Assembly (NCBI GenBank): GCA_039105265.1
Contig: JAPFFF010000004.1
Span: 6,119,501-6,183,500, forward strand
Direction of reading: 5' to 3'
Length of the DNA: 64,000 nucleotides
Source of the DNA: Tritrichomonas musculus
Lineage: Eukaryota; Parabasalia; Tritrichomonadida; Tritrichomonadidae
Shown: positions 35,501 to 45,723 of the stretch, in pieces
How the letters are laid out: each line of letters starts with the position of its first letter
How positions within the stretch are numbered: the first letter of the stretch is position 1
Translations under genes and position numbers: made by a program
The notes under the pieces: generated by a model
Seen by the model: only the letters and a program-made list of their open reading frames with translations
Database searches by the model: none
Told to the model about the DNA's origin: nothing

Positions 35501-38500
35501 AAGACAATCATAAAAATTATATTCTGTTCCATGTTGCTGATTCCAATAAGCTAAAGCATCTTGAATATCGTCCTCAGTACTTAAATCTTCCATTTCGGTT
35601 GTTTCATTTTCTAGATAATCTCGAAGCTTATTTAATTCTTGATATATTTTTTCACCATAATCAGAACTTTTCAATATTTTATTTTTAATATCGTCTCTTG
35701 TATATTTGTCTTCTCTATAGAATTTATTCAATTGTTCAATGATAATATAACATTTTAAGCCATATCTTGCCCTTGACGGGTCATTCTGAAATTCATCTCG
35801 AACCCATATCAAATCTCGAGGAGGTTCTCCTGAAAAATATTTATTAAATTTCTCTAAATCATCTTTTAGGTCATCATTGTTATTTATATTATTGACTTTT
35901 CCTTCTTCATAATCTATAACGCTTTTTAATTTCTCTAAGCCTTCTAAGGTGTCTGGAAAATCATCTTCTTTAAATCGATTTCCTAAAATGTCTTTAACTT
36001 TTTTGAGTCTAGCTTCTCTTAATAACCATATTATAGCTTCTGATACATCATCTCCAAATTTATTAACTATATATTGTCTTTTGATTTTCTTTGGTCGAAA
36101 AGCATTATTATATTCATCGATAGCAGAATCTAAATCCCCAACTCCATTATATTTATCTTCATTCCTTAAAACTTTTTCGAGATATTTTATCTGTTCATCT
36201 TCATTTTTCTTACTTTCTTCTTGGTCTTCCCAAAGGACATTATATTTTTCTTCAAAGAGTTTGATTCCATTATCGAGCTTCAATTTTTTCTCTATTTGGT
36301 TTTTATCTATTTTTTGAAACAATCTCATAGCCCATTTATATCTGTCGGCCCAAGACGTTACTTTTTCGTATGGATTATTCAAGCTATATGCTTTAAAATA
36401 CCCATCAATCTCTCCTGTTGTTAATATTTCTTTATACCTCTCATATTCTGCTATTTTCTTTTTCAAATATTGTCTTTTCTCTCTGCTTTTGGAATTGTCA
36501 TATGCATCGACAGTTAAATCCTCTTCTCCGACTTCAGCTAAGATTTTTTGATATTTAGCTTTTTCATCAAAATTGCCTAACAAATACATAGCATTCTCTA
36601 AATCTTTTCGAATATCATTAGAGCGTAGTTCTGGGAATTCTTTCATTAATTCATCATATGTATATTTCTTTGATGTCATGAAATTTGATTTTGAATCTTC
36701 TTCTTCGAATAATTCTTGTCTATTATAATAAGTACTTAATTTGTCATCCATATCTCCAATACCTCTGGCCAAATCATTATTATAACGAGCTTTCATCTCT
36801 TGTTCAGATGTTTTCTCTATCTTGTCATGATAATCATAATATACTAAATAAAACATTACCGAATCATATCTATGACCATGTTTTTTAAACAACTCAGTCA
36901 TTCCATCTGGCATTTTTGATTTATCCTGCCAAGCATTCAAATAGGACATAGCCAAACTGTCATTGATTAATTTATCTAATTCTTGACTACAAATAGACCT
37001 TTCATTTTCTAGACGCTGTAAAGTTTTTTCGTCATCTTTGTCGTCTACAAGCTTATTTAATTCTTCATTTGTAAATCCATATCTTTTCTCTAATTGTTTT
37101 ACTTTTATTTTGACTTCCAAGTTCATAGAAGCATCTCTAAAATCATGAAATTTGTCTTTTAATTTATCTACATCAACAGTAGAACCATAATAATGTTTAT
37201 AATCCTTTAGCAAATCTTTAAAGTATTGACTATCCCAATTCTGATTATTTGTTTGTTCTTTCTTTAATTGTTCATGTAATTGATGAATACCTTCTGGAGT
37301 TTCAGGGATTCCTTGAGCAGAAAAATTCTTAGATAATTTCGATATTTGATTAACCAAATTATGATATTCCAAAAATACTTTCCAATCCTCTTTATCTTTA
37401 GATTCATCTAAGACCATCTGAGAAAGTTTATATTTTGTCGTATTATGATTATTCCATTTCTCTAGCTCCTTCCCTAATTTATCGTCGTTCTTATAATCCT
37501 TTAAATCATCAAGTCTTTTTTCCATTAATCTAAGTTGTTCTTGAACTGTATAATTTGTGCCTTCAAATTCTTTATCAAAGTTTCGAAGATATTCTTCCTT
37601 TTTTAATTCACATTTTAGAAATGGCTCAATATTTGCTCTTTTATGTTGAAAATGGCTGACAAACTCATATACGCTCTTCCATTGACTTCTGCCGGTAGCT
37701 AAATAGTCCGTCCAAGGCTTCCAAAATTCATTCGTTCCTAAATATGCCAAATCAACTTGCTGATAACCAGATAAGTATTCATTTAAATAATCAATTTTTT
37801 GAGCATCAGTTTTTATTTCAGCAGGATAGTCAATACTTTGTTGACGAAACAACTGACGAAATTGAAGCTCTAAATTTACTCTTTCTAGATATCTTATTGC
37901 ATCATCATCATTTGGATAAGACTCTGCAAATTTACCAAAATCTTTTTCTGGAATATGATCTTTCAAAGCCTGCCACATACCATATAAGTCCTGATTTCCT
38001 TTTTTGGATTTGTATGATTTACGCAATCTTATTGTATCGGTCAATAATGCATTAAATTTTTCTGATTTATTAGTCATTCCTGGGGGATATGTATATTGTT
38101 TTCCTCCTGACCATTTATAATATTTTTTATTTAGAAAATTAGTCATGGCTGTATACCTATCATCTTCACCCAAGAAAGCAAATTGATTATCTATCTTATT
38201 AATTTCTTGCTGTGTTGTATACATACCTATAGTTTTTAAAAATTCTTGAAACGCCAGACAATCGGAATCTTCTTTCCATGCCTTCTGATTCATATGTCCT
38301 GAGGTGAGAATCTGTATTTTTTCTACGATTTTTTCTAATCCATTTGAAGCATTTGCATATTGGTCTACTTCTGCTTCTACCAAAGGCTTTGCTCCACCTT
38401 TATAGTCGATACTATTAGCATATAAATTATATAATCTACAATTTAATTCGATTTTCATTTTTTGTGTATCGCCATTATATTTTCTATATATATCAAGTAC

Positions 38501-39511
38501 TGGATATTCCTTTATTTTGTCCCATTTTTGTTTTGGAGCAATATTATTGTATATTCCTAAACACTGTTCAAGTACTAAATCATTATCTCTTTTAAAATCG
38601 TTGACTTCTCCATTTGCTTTCAAATTTTCTTGTTTAATTTGTGCGAGAATAGCTTCTCCTACATAATAATCATCTCCTGAAGTCTTAACTTTATCCATAA
38701 AAGTTTGTAATTTCAAATCATTGTGGTATATTAAATATTCTTTTGCTGGGTTGACTAACTTCTTCAAAAAAGTCATTGCTTGTTGAGCTCCTCCTAATTT
38801 GTTTGCAAAATCAGTATAATTATCTATGATTACTTTTTGCATAAGTTCAGGAGGGCCCCAACTTTCCATAGCCTTTAAGAATTCCCCATTTATTTCTTTT
38901 GTCTTATTTTGTAATGATGCTGTTTCAACAAGATATTTAATACCTTCTTGTACTGAAATACCTCTTTCATGAAAGAAGGCAAGAGCATTCTGAGGGTCTC
39001 CTAATTGTTGATCTTCAAAAATACTATCCCATAACCCAATAGCTTTTGTAATATCCCAAGTTTTATTATTTTTATCAGTCCATAGTTCACTTTTTAGGCC
39101 TTGGTCTTCTTGCTTCCAACCTTCTATCTTTTGAAGAAAATATTCTGTAAATTTTTTGATATTAGCAAGGAAACAACTCTTTTCAGACGAATAACGTGAA
39201 GGGTCTCCTTTTTTGATAATATATTCTTCAAAAGTTTTACATTTTCTAGCTGTTTTATCAAATTTTTTATAGTCTCGGAAGACCGTCTCAACTTCTATAT
39301 AATTCTTTAAGTCTAAAGGGTCGGTAATATCTTGATAATATTGATTTGTTGTGCTTGCTATCTCTTCTGGGAGTTCAATTTCTTCCGGAAGGTTTGATGA
39401 ATCAAAACTTTTTTTATACCACCGAGATATGTCTTCTTCAACAAACTTATGATGAAAATCATCTGTTGAATATAAAAACAAAGTCAGTACTTTCTGGATC
39501 AGGATTTCCAC
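32576..39511 (-). CDS. Giant helical repeat protein (open frame of about 2300 codons)
   Basis: The open frame spans about 2300 codons; I do not assign a start. Most of it is helical, built from diverged units of 40-60 residues with a recurring pattern of [FY]P.(D/N)DDA...L followed by two helices (for example YPNDDDAIRYLERV and YPNVDDAERFLRIEK). The final 350 residues are disordered, rich in P, S and N with short basic motifs (PPVSLRRW, RRQIIRRE). I recognise no enzyme motif. A length-setting, scaffold or tegument-type virion protein would fit. It overlaps slightly with the related frame upstream. Confidence 0.6.
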   Translation of the reverse strand: MEILIQKVLTLFLYSTDDFHHKFVEEDISRWYKKSFDSSNLPEEIELPEEIASTTNQYYQDITDPLDLKNYIEVETVFRDYKKFDKTARKCKTFEEYIIKKGDPSRYSSEKSCFLANIKKFTEYFLQKIEGWKQEDQGLKSELWTDKNNKTWDITKAIGLWDSIFEDQQLGDPQNALAFFHERGISVQEGIKYLVETASLQNKTKEINGEFLKAMESWGPPELMQKVIIDNYTDFANKLGGAQQAMTFLKKLVNPAKEYLIYHNDLKLQTFMDKVKTSGDDYYVGEAILAQIKQENLKANGEVNDFKRDNDLVLEQCLGIYNNIAPKQKWDKIKEYPVLDIYRKYNGDTQKMKIELNCRLYNLYANSIDYKGGAKPLVEAEVDQYANASNGLEKIVEKIQILTSGHMNQKAWKEDSDCLAFQEFLKTIGMYTTQQEINKIDNQFAFLGEDDRYTAMTNFLNKKYYKWSGGKQYTYPPGMTNKSEKFNALLTDTIRLRKSYKSKKGNQDLYGMWQALKDHIPEKDFGKFAESYPNDDDAIRYLERVNLELQFRQLFRQQSIDYPAEIKTDAQKIDYLNEYLSGYQQVDLAYLGTNEFWKPWTDYLATGRSQWKSVYEFVSHFQHKRANIEPFLKCELKKEEYLRNFDKEFEGTNYTVQEQLRLMEKRLDDLKDYKNDDKLGKELEKWNNHNTTKYKLSQMVLDESKDKEDWKVFLEYHNLVNQISKLSKNFSAQGIPETPEGIHQLHEQLKKEQTNNQNWDSQYFKDLLKDYKHYYGSTVDVDKLKDKFHDFRDASMNLEVKIKVKQLEKRYGFTNEELNKLVDDKDDEKTLQRLENERSICSQELDKLINDSLAMSYLNAWQDKSKMPDGMTELFKKHGHRYDSVMFYLVYYDYHDKIEKTSEQEMKARYNNDLARGIGDMDDKLSTYYNRQELFEEEDSKSNFMTSKKYTYDELMKEFPELRSNDIRKDLENAMYLLGNFDEKAKYQKILAEVGEEDLTVDAYDNSKSREKRQYLKKKIAEYERYKEILTTGEIDGYFKAYSLNNPYEKVTSWADRYKWAMRLFQKIDKNQIEKKLKLDNGIKLFEEKYNVLWEDQEESKKNEDEQIKYLEKVLRNEDKYNGVGDLDSAIDEYNNAFRPKKIKRQYIVNKFGDDVSEAIIWLLREARLKKVKDILGNRFKEDDFPDTLEGLEKLKSVIDYEEGKVNNINNNDDLKDDLEKFNKYFSGEPPRDLIWVRDEFQNDPSRARYGLKCYIIIEQLNKFYREDKYTRDDIKNKILKSSDYGEKIYQELNKLRDYLENETTEMEDLSTEDDIQDALAYWNQQHGTEYNFYDCLRELGQYKDNKNKYPKAKKAIAELLIFYRNSLFPKNQKTKEIIFSTKLDPLIDEMLRDITKAKSNERASSQDDIKNKMKNLNLDYETQETLLRKYDKPEDLNLHLEILELKEKYDQINDTDKMPEIDDINNYTFKEYSGKDLKKYLSEVVKYDWSTIKKELEEMEKRTKDNLDVEKYGTVDGLKSAKGNAFEARAFLLCEELRLDFNELSGKNYSMNTLLKRWNFDLAALRQYLDYNVVKMKFRKSKRKEPELIKDYDAFLADPKHTETIQRWREWVEKFEDKLDKETKEKAIMANNITKEKLQEYASSQKDIEIIMKTLDNIKEFNEKFGKKYDQNNLSELCSEEGNWTTAYFNVRVLPLLQDYNYIANKRSEPGLTTEKIITEFGLSGKKNFTVEKIDEILPELKKKVIESRDLFLDPHFKEYNEISGEAITKLDEVTKIYPNVDDAERFLRIEKFCKPIRKMIKEMKTMKYEIPTTLNLDEKKFEYELVKSTNNNVDVLEQNLQQQYVQFQELLKKFQEKDAEDKKQKNVLNPKINDINRMRRKLGMSEITIDKYKNMEFENAKQALDDEKRDLEEKQREKDNQKSNSVGGGFNSGSSFGGTVGQPLRFSALNAQRQTNPLTPSTNSTTNPTTFSRPGMEVNKSGIGDLTRANAPLRLTGFNRDTPKPASDSLFSLKSKFDSGSDDDDNPLKPKVNDFTKPLVPSNKFAPPVSLRRWILDKQRAQRLKKDSYPATSPKPSPGPSSLFTGKAEEPEEKWPEDDDDNDEDLPVIKPITSPVMLVKDNNPIEKIASITDKLEEYQEPTLTTIKTPKMPQTGNLLPIPIDQKTKIRTSSGIVELPTRARKDAPLYAVRMPEVIPQMPVVRPVESKVFLAGPSLDDDYQMPRAPPPRRQIIRRETFTPNRNTSKQEVDRKLMEIRQRNKMKNAPLRIQRQQGRAMPVSRPAYQPPIQTNNIPISILENPQLAALMKV

Positions 39512-41657
39512 GACTTTGTAAATATGATTGTTTTATCTGCAAATACAGCTTTATTTCCTTATCTTTCTTACAATGACCAGCTATATCTTCCCAAGTAGCA
39601 ATCCCAGGATATCTTTTGACCAAAGCTTGTATATTCGGATCTTTTGACCATTTCTCTTTTCGGGCAGCAAATTTGGCTAATTCTTCATCCAACATTTTGA
39701 TAACGCCATCATAATTACATTCTGGGTCATCCAACAAATCAATTTTAGCACGATTTGTTTGATAATATCCTGGCTGATATTTGATTATTTCCATAGTTTT
39801 TGGATAAACTTTCTCTACATATTCACTGACTATTTTCTTGAAATCGAAGTGTTTTTGCACAACGAATACAAAATATTCAAAAGGTCTGCATGTTTCAATC
39901 AAATCATTTTTTGGTATTGATAATTGTTTTAGTTTTGGTAATTCGTTTTCTATTTCCTCTCTTAATTGTTTTAAAGCTGCGTCTGCATCTCCTTTGTTTT
40001 CATTCTTCAAAGCTATATATTTTCCATCTAAGCCATTATCAATTGAGTCATTTATAGTCTTATTATATTTTTCAATTTCTTCCTGATTTTCATCATTATT
40101 TTCATCGTTATTATACTTAAAGAGGCCAGGAGGCATATCTACAATTATCTTTGTCTTAAATATATTTATCCATTCATCATATAATTGTTTCCAAGCAGCC
40201 TCTGATTTTGCAGCATCGACATTTATTTTTTGTATTGCCTGATCTTGAGGTAATTGAGAATATTCATCATATTTTTTCTGAACATCTTCTTCCTGATGTT
40301 TTGGGAAATCTCTACCGAGCCATTCTTTGATTAAACTTCTAATGTTTTTATCTTTTGTAATATCTCTTTGAAAATTAACATCTACTTTAACAACTTTTTC
40401 TTTTTCAGCTTTGATAACCTGCCAATTTTGAACCATAAGAGCAGCAGCATCTTTGATTCTCTTTTCTATTCCTGCTTTTGCTTCTAGAATACCATTCTCT
40501 GTTGATAAATATATTTTCTTATATTGTTCTGCCATATACTGTCCAATATCTTGAGCTCCATCAAATATTGATATTATATTATCTATTTCTCTTTCCGCAT
40601 AAATGCGTTGTTGACTGGCTAAATAAGCATCCCAATCTTGCTTAAATTGTTCAAAATTTATTTGGTCGATATGCTGATTTGCATAATATCCTGCATCATC
40701 ATATAATTTAATAGCTTGTTCTTTTATCATCTCATTACCAACAACGCATTTATGCCATTCTAAGTGCTTTAGTCTTTCTATGACCTGTAATTGTACAAAA
40801 GGATTTTCGGCAGAAGCATATTCTCTAGCTAAATTATATCCTGTTAACCTGTGACCATGTGATTGAAGAACCAAAACGGCATAAGAAACTAATAAAATAG
40901 GCAGACTTTTCTTTAATATTGCTTCACCGTTCTCTTTCGTTAAAAAATTCTCATTCTTTTTTTCACCATTAACGTAACTCCAAAAGGTTGCTGCTTGAGT
41001 TTCTTGTGTTTGAGAATCGCCGTCAAATGTGAAATCCCAGAGAATTGGAAGAAAATCAGAAGCTTGAATAATAATTAGGTCTCCTTTGACGTTATTGAAT
41101 AAATTAATTGCCTGATTAGACTCTGTTTTAGTCTGCCAATCTGCAATTTCACAACCTTTGACTTCTTTCAAAAAATCATCAACCATCTTATAATATATAA
41201 AATAATGAGCTCTCCTTGCTGAGAAAATACAATTTTCTGGCTTCATATAATCATTCAACTTTTCTTCAAAACACAGGGGAGATTGGTATGCTTTCTTCCA
41301 AATACGGAAATAATATCTTGCTTCATCTTCTGTCCAACCAACTTGGTCGATAAGGTCTGCATATTTTGCAGGATAATCTAAACCTAATTTTTTATATCTT
41401 TCTTCTTGTATAATTTTAATCACATTGTCTAAATTATCAGCAGCATCAATATGAAATTCAATATTAGATTTATTTTCCTGAAAGTTGTATGTTTCCCAAG
41501 TACTTAATGTTGCTGTTTCTATTAAGAGTCTGCAGGCATATTCACGGTCCTCTTCTGAAGTAAAAGCATCAATCCAATTTACTATTTCATTATTTGCTAG
41601 TACAGAACAATTCGTTTGCATAAAAGTTTTTAATCCATCTACTGAGACAGCCGACAT
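39459..41657 (-). CDS. Large helical repeat protein (732 codons) at the right end
   Basis: It starts at ATG 41,657 (MSAVSVDGLKTFMQTN) and has the same helical character and composition as the giant frame that follows, including YP...ATWEDIAGHCKKDKE-type units. A low-identity repeat structure is visible but no known domain. It is the outermost gene at the right end of the element, about 270 bases from the host sequence. Virion structural function is inferred from its position and likeness to its neighbour. Confidence 0.55.
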   Translation of the reverse strand: MSAVSVDGLKTFMQTNCSVLANNEIVNWIDAFTSEEDREYACRLLIETATLSTWETYNFQENKSNIEFHIDAADNLDNVIKIIQEERYKKLGLDYPAKYADLIDQVGWTEDEARYYFRIWKKAYQSPLCFEEKLNDYMKPENCIFSARRAHYFIYYKMVDDFLKEVKGCEIADWQTKTESNQAINLFNNVKGDLIIIQASDFLPILWDFTFDGDSQTQETQAATFWSYVNGEKKNENFLTKENGEAILKKSLPILLVSYAVLVLQSHGHRLTGYNLAREYASAENPFVQLQVIERLKHLEWHKCVVGNEMIKEQAIKLYDDAGYYANQHIDQINFEQFKQDWDAYLASQQRIYAEREIDNIISIFDGAQDIGQYMAEQYKKIYLSTENGILEAKAGIEKRIKDAAALMVQNWQVIKAEKEKVVKVDVNFQRDITKDKNIRSLIKEWLGRDFPKHQEEDVQKKYDEYSQLPQDQAIQKINVDAAKSEAAWKQLYDEWINIFKTKIIVDMPPGLFKYNNDENNDENQEEIEKYNKTINDSIDNGLDGKYIALKNENKGDADAALKQLREEIENELPKLKQLSIPKNDLIETCRPFEYFVFVVQKHFDFKKIVSEYVEKVYPKTMEIIKYQPGYYQTNRAKIDLLDDPECNYDGVIKMLDEELAKFAARKEKWSKDPNIQALVKRYPGIATWEDIAGHCKKDKEIKLYLQIKQSYLQSRGNPDPESTDFVFIFNR

Positions 41658-41699
41658 TCTTTATCAGATTTTAAATATAAATAAATTTTAATCATAGGT

Positions 41700-41925
41700 T
41701 TTTTTGAGCTATTTTTTATATAATTTTTTTGTCTCTACGACAAATTGAGGCCGAAAAGTTCGTCTCAACAACTTCAAAACAACCAATTTTAGGCTCGAAT
41801 AGGGCCTCAACTAGGGGTCTTCTACAAGCTGTAAAACAACCAATTTTAGGCCATTTATAGGCTTGAATAGGGCGTAAATGGAGGGATTATTTGACGGACC
41901 GAAGGGACGTTAAATAATCACGCCA
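41700..41925. repeat. Right end of element: direct repeats and terminal palindrome
   Basis: The 19-mer AAAACAACCAATTTTAGGC occurs at 41,776-41,794 and 41,833-41,851, each followed by a CGAATAGGGC- or TGAATAGGGC-like word, giving a 57-bp period. At 41,885-41,919 the arms GATTATTTGACG and CGTTAAATAATC form a near-perfect hairpin beside the host junction. This is probably part of the element's terminal repeat. The partner end is beyond the left edge of the window, so this cannot be tested here. Confidence 0.5.
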
Positions 41926-41930
41926 TTTAT

Positions 41931-43346
41931 ATATACTACTTTCCTTCTTTTGATGAAGACGTTTTAATAGAGTTATGCTCTGAAGTCAAACTTTTATTTG
42001 AACATGAAAAATCTATTCTTGAATTGGATGGCGATTTTATTATTGTGGGTGATATTCATGGAAGCTTGCATGATTTACTGCGAATATTAAATTATATTGA
42101 AAAAGTTAACTATAAAGTCATATTTCTAGGTGATTATGTTGATCGCGGTGAATTTTCATTAGAATGCATTACGATATTATTTGCTCTCAAAGCAACGAGC
42201 CCAGACCGATATTTTCTTCTCCGCGGAAACCATGAATTTGATTCCGTATGCAGTCAATATGGCTTTAAAAACGAAATTTTAGATTATCATAATCCAAAAA
42301 AGGCTAAAGAGACCTTCAGTTCAATTTTTAATGACAAACCCATAAAACTAGAAGAACTTACGTTTAATTTCGAAAAAGAGTCAACTCCCAAAAAAGACGA
42401 CAAAAATGCTCCAGATAAATACGACGAATACTACGCCAATCATATAGATATGAATTGTTATAAATATTCCGAAAAATTATACGAAGCTTTTGTTCATACC
42501 TTTTCATACCTCTCCATTTGCGCTATTATCAACAATACTACTTTTTGTATCCACGGTGGCCTTAGTCCTCATCTTGAAAGCTTAGATTATATTCGTGATA
42601 GTATTCAGCGACCTATAGACAGCTTCGAAGGCAATGCACTTCTTTCAGACGTTATTTGGAGCGATCCATCTACCAACAATGCCTGTCAATTCTGCGATAA
42701 TCCCCGTGGAAGGGGATGCTTATTTAATGCCGATGCTGTAGCAAACTTTTTGAATATAAATTCACTCGAAAGAATAATCCGAGCCCACCAATGTGTTAAA
42801 CATGGCTCCTCAACCCATTTCAACAAAAAATGTATCACAGTATTCTCTGCTTCTTCATACAGTCCAGAAATGGCGAATTCCTCTGGAATTTTGAAGCTTT
42901 TACAAGACGTTGATGCGGTCAGATTTGTCACTTTTCCTCCCTTAGACCGTCTTAAAAAAAGTGATGCCACTTACTACAAAGTTGAGGCCTTCAGAAGTCA
43001 AAATGAAGAAACAAAAAATGGAAAGGAAAAAATCCTCGTCTGTTTCTCTCTTAGACATCCAAAATTGACAGCAACCACGGCAATGAGATCTTTATCTAGC
43101 TGCAAGCAGGATAAGTCTAACAAGTTTCTCACACCACAGAGGTTTTCAAAGCCTGTTTTTGTCACTTCTACAAGAAAAACGCAGCCGTTCATAAAGAAGC
43201 CCCTCATGTATCATTCAGTGTCGATGGAGAACATGAGCGACGACGGCGTAGGCTCAAACATGGAAAGAAGCAAATTGACTTCCATTTTTGAGACCAAAAG
43301 TCTCTACAACTTTAACAAGATGCCCAAATTAGATAACGATGTGTAA
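41931..43346 (+). pseudogene. Host PP1-like Ser/Thr phosphatase, 5' end cut off by the element
   Basis: The frame is open from the element junction and reads YYFPSFDEDVLIELC..., the normal lead-in of trichomonad PP1-like phosphatases, then GDIHG, GDYVDRG, GNHE, a 50-residue charged insertion (KESTPKKDDKNAPDKYDE), CIHGGLSP, RAHQ and TVFSASSY. All metal-binding motifs are present. The C-terminal 90 residues are basic and serine-rich. No in-frame ATG lies before the catalytic core, so about 20 first codons are probably missing and the gene looks decapitated by the insertion. It could still be expressed from an element-supplied start in another way, but this is unproven. Confidence 0.8.
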
Positions 43347-44921
43347 ATAATTTATGCGTATGTTTATTTTTTTTACCTATTTATATTAAACAAAAAAGAA
43401 AAATCACAATTAACTAATGTTTTCTTTAATTTGCTTTTTATTTTTTCGACTTTCTTTCATAAATTATTTCAATAGAGGTATTCATGTGAAGTGAAAACTC
43501 GTTATTTGTTTTTTTTATTTTTACTTTAATTGAATGAATATTTTATCTTATGAAAAAATATTAAGATTATTTACTTCTATATATCCAATACTGACATTTG
43601 CCATAATTGGTTTTAATGGATGTTGAGAATTTAAAAACCATTTAAAAAATGATATTTCGCTTATATCTCGAGTCAAATAAAATATTTATGAATTATAAAT
43701 CAATAATAATATTTTATATTTGATTTATAAAATATATTATCTGTTATATATCCAATTTATTAGCCATATATAAATTTAAATGCAAATTTACATTAAAAAA
43801 TTAAGTAAATGACTTATTTCTCAATTGATTTACGAAATAATTATATACTAATTGTACAATATAATAATAATAAATATTTAAATAAATTTTATTATGTAAA
43901 TAAGTTACTCTATACTCTCATTTTAAAGAAAAATGTAATTTTATATTTTGCATTATTTTGAATTATTTTTCATCGTATTTTGGTACGTTATTATTTTTTA
44001 GTGACGTGAGATGATTATTTTCGGTGAAGTGAAGTTAATAGTGAAGTGATTCTTGAAAAATTTAAATTTCCTCATTTTCTTAAAAATATTATTAAAAATA
44101 TTTTTTATATAGTAAAATTATTATGTACTATATTATAAAAATAACTTTAATATTTAATATATTGAAAACCAAAAAATAATCACAATACAAAGCAACATAT
44201 TTTTTTTGAAATTCAATTAAAAACCATCGTTTAATTGAATTTTTCATTTTTTTTTGTTAATTTATCTATTTAATATATAATGTAAAACTTAAATATAAAA
44301 TTTTAATAGTATATGATATATTATATATATTATATATATAAAATAAAATAATGTTTTAATAACAATACTACTAGGATAAAAAATGTTTATTATTTCAATA
44401 TAAATAATATAATTACTGAAAAAGTTAAAAATTTATAAAAAATAAAAAAAATATAAACAAGTGTATCTCTAGAAAATAAATATTTTTTAAACATATAAGT
44501 ATTATTAAGTTATCAATATATATATACAATAATAATTAATAAAACAAAATTATATATATATTTATATTTCATCAATTTTTATATAAAAAAAATTATATAG
44601 CCTCTCAATTATAAAACGATTCTTATTCAGAAAAATAAAAATAGAAATATCTCAAAAATAGGAGTATAAAATTCTTATCCATTAAAGCACATTCTTAGTT
44701 TCAAAATAAAAATAAAGAAAATATGATCAAAATTACAATATTTCGTCAATTTCTCTACATGAATACCTCTATTTCAATGAATAACAATAAATTTGAGAGG
44801 AAATTTATGAAAAATTTGTTAAGAGAAAAAACGTTTGACCATTTATATTCACAATATATATATAAAATTGAAATAATTGTATCAAATTTGATAATCAAAA
44901 TAATACTAAACACCTTTATTG
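43347..44921. other. AT-rich intergenic stretch, no gene seen
   Basis: About 1.6 kb of very AT-rich DNA after the phosphatase. Short open frames are low-complexity and have no coding character. Around 43,985-44,050 there are a few GTGAAGTGA words, but I see no RNA gene or clear repeat. Confidence 0.6.
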
Positions 44922-45723
44922 TACTTGAAAAAATTGCTAAAATATGATGAAAGTGAAAATTTTCAGATTATCGTTGATTTAACAATTTTTAAAAAAAAAA
45001 CAAAAAATCAAAAAAGTCAGATAGCAGGAAAAGGAGGAGACGAAGAAGATCAAATCATTATTAATACCACAAGAAACAAAGCACGAGTAATATCAAAGAA
45101 TATCAATAATATTTGTCAAGTTGATCCCACTATTAATGATTTTTTTATCAATCTACCAAAACAACTTGCATTCCAACTCTCAAACAAAACCCGAGAAGAA
45201 ATCGAAGATATCTTAGAGGCACTGATCAAATCGACGTATGAGCAAGTACTGATCAAGCAAGAATCTTGGAAAATCTACTCAACGATGAATACGATTCTCA
45301 ACAGTTATGACAACACAGAACAGTATCTAGAATATGAAATGAAGAGCCAAGACGAAGCGATTTCATTTTTAAACACAGAATTCCATGAGAGATCGATTGA
45401 ATACTTATCTAAACACATTACCGAATTGGTATCGAGCTCAGAAATTTGCAACATTGACGAAGGAATCATCAACGACGTCATCGATGCGTACATATCGTAC
45501 CAGGGAAGCAAAAATTGAGAGAAACCGCCAAATTTTTGAGATACTTTCAAAAGAAGGAGAATGGAGGATTGCGATGCACTCCCATCTTTCGCTTGACAGT
45601 GAGGAATACGACTCGGACATGATTGAATACCTCGGCGATGAAACCTCAGAAAAACTAGCTTTTTTGTTTTTGAAGTTCGTCTGTTTAAACTACAATTCAA
45701 AAGTCATCCAACCTTTAAACTAA
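44922..45723 (+). pseudogene. Decayed host gene, two overlapping frames
   Basis: A coding-like segment lies in one frame to about 45,518 (with TINDFFINLPKQLAFQLSNK and EIEDILEALIKSTYEQ), and a second frame continues the same character to 45,723 (IFEILSKEGEWRIAMHSH...). The first frame has no ATG near its beginning. It looks like the 3' part of a host gene with a lost 5' end and one frame change around 45,500. Helical, acidic, no domain recognised. Confidence 0.4.

Larger units (their letters stand above)
1..41925. mobile_element. Giant Polinton/Maverick-like integrated virus (fossil), left end outside window
   Basis: A continuous block of virus-type genes fills the left two thirds of the window: rve-family integrase, primase-SF3 helicase, packaging ATPase, two double-jelly-roll capsid proteins, a penton candidate, fibre-like proteins and a protamine-like peptide. 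Integrase plus double-jelly-roll capsid plus packaging ATPase is the defining gene set of Polintons/Mavericks and Polinton-like viruses. Over 41 kb is about twice the usual 15-20 kb. The right end is placed near 41,925 because a host phosphatase frame resumes there. The left end is not in view, so terminal repeats and target duplication cannot be compared. What is visible looks nearly whole, with perhaps one break, which suggests a fairly recent insertion. No polymerase B or adenain-like protease is seen here; either could lie to the left. Confidence 0.85.

Noticed and set aside
44723-44947. 74-codon plus-strand frame
   Set aside because: Isoleucine/lysine/asparagine-rich low-complexity translation of AT-rich DNA, no domain.
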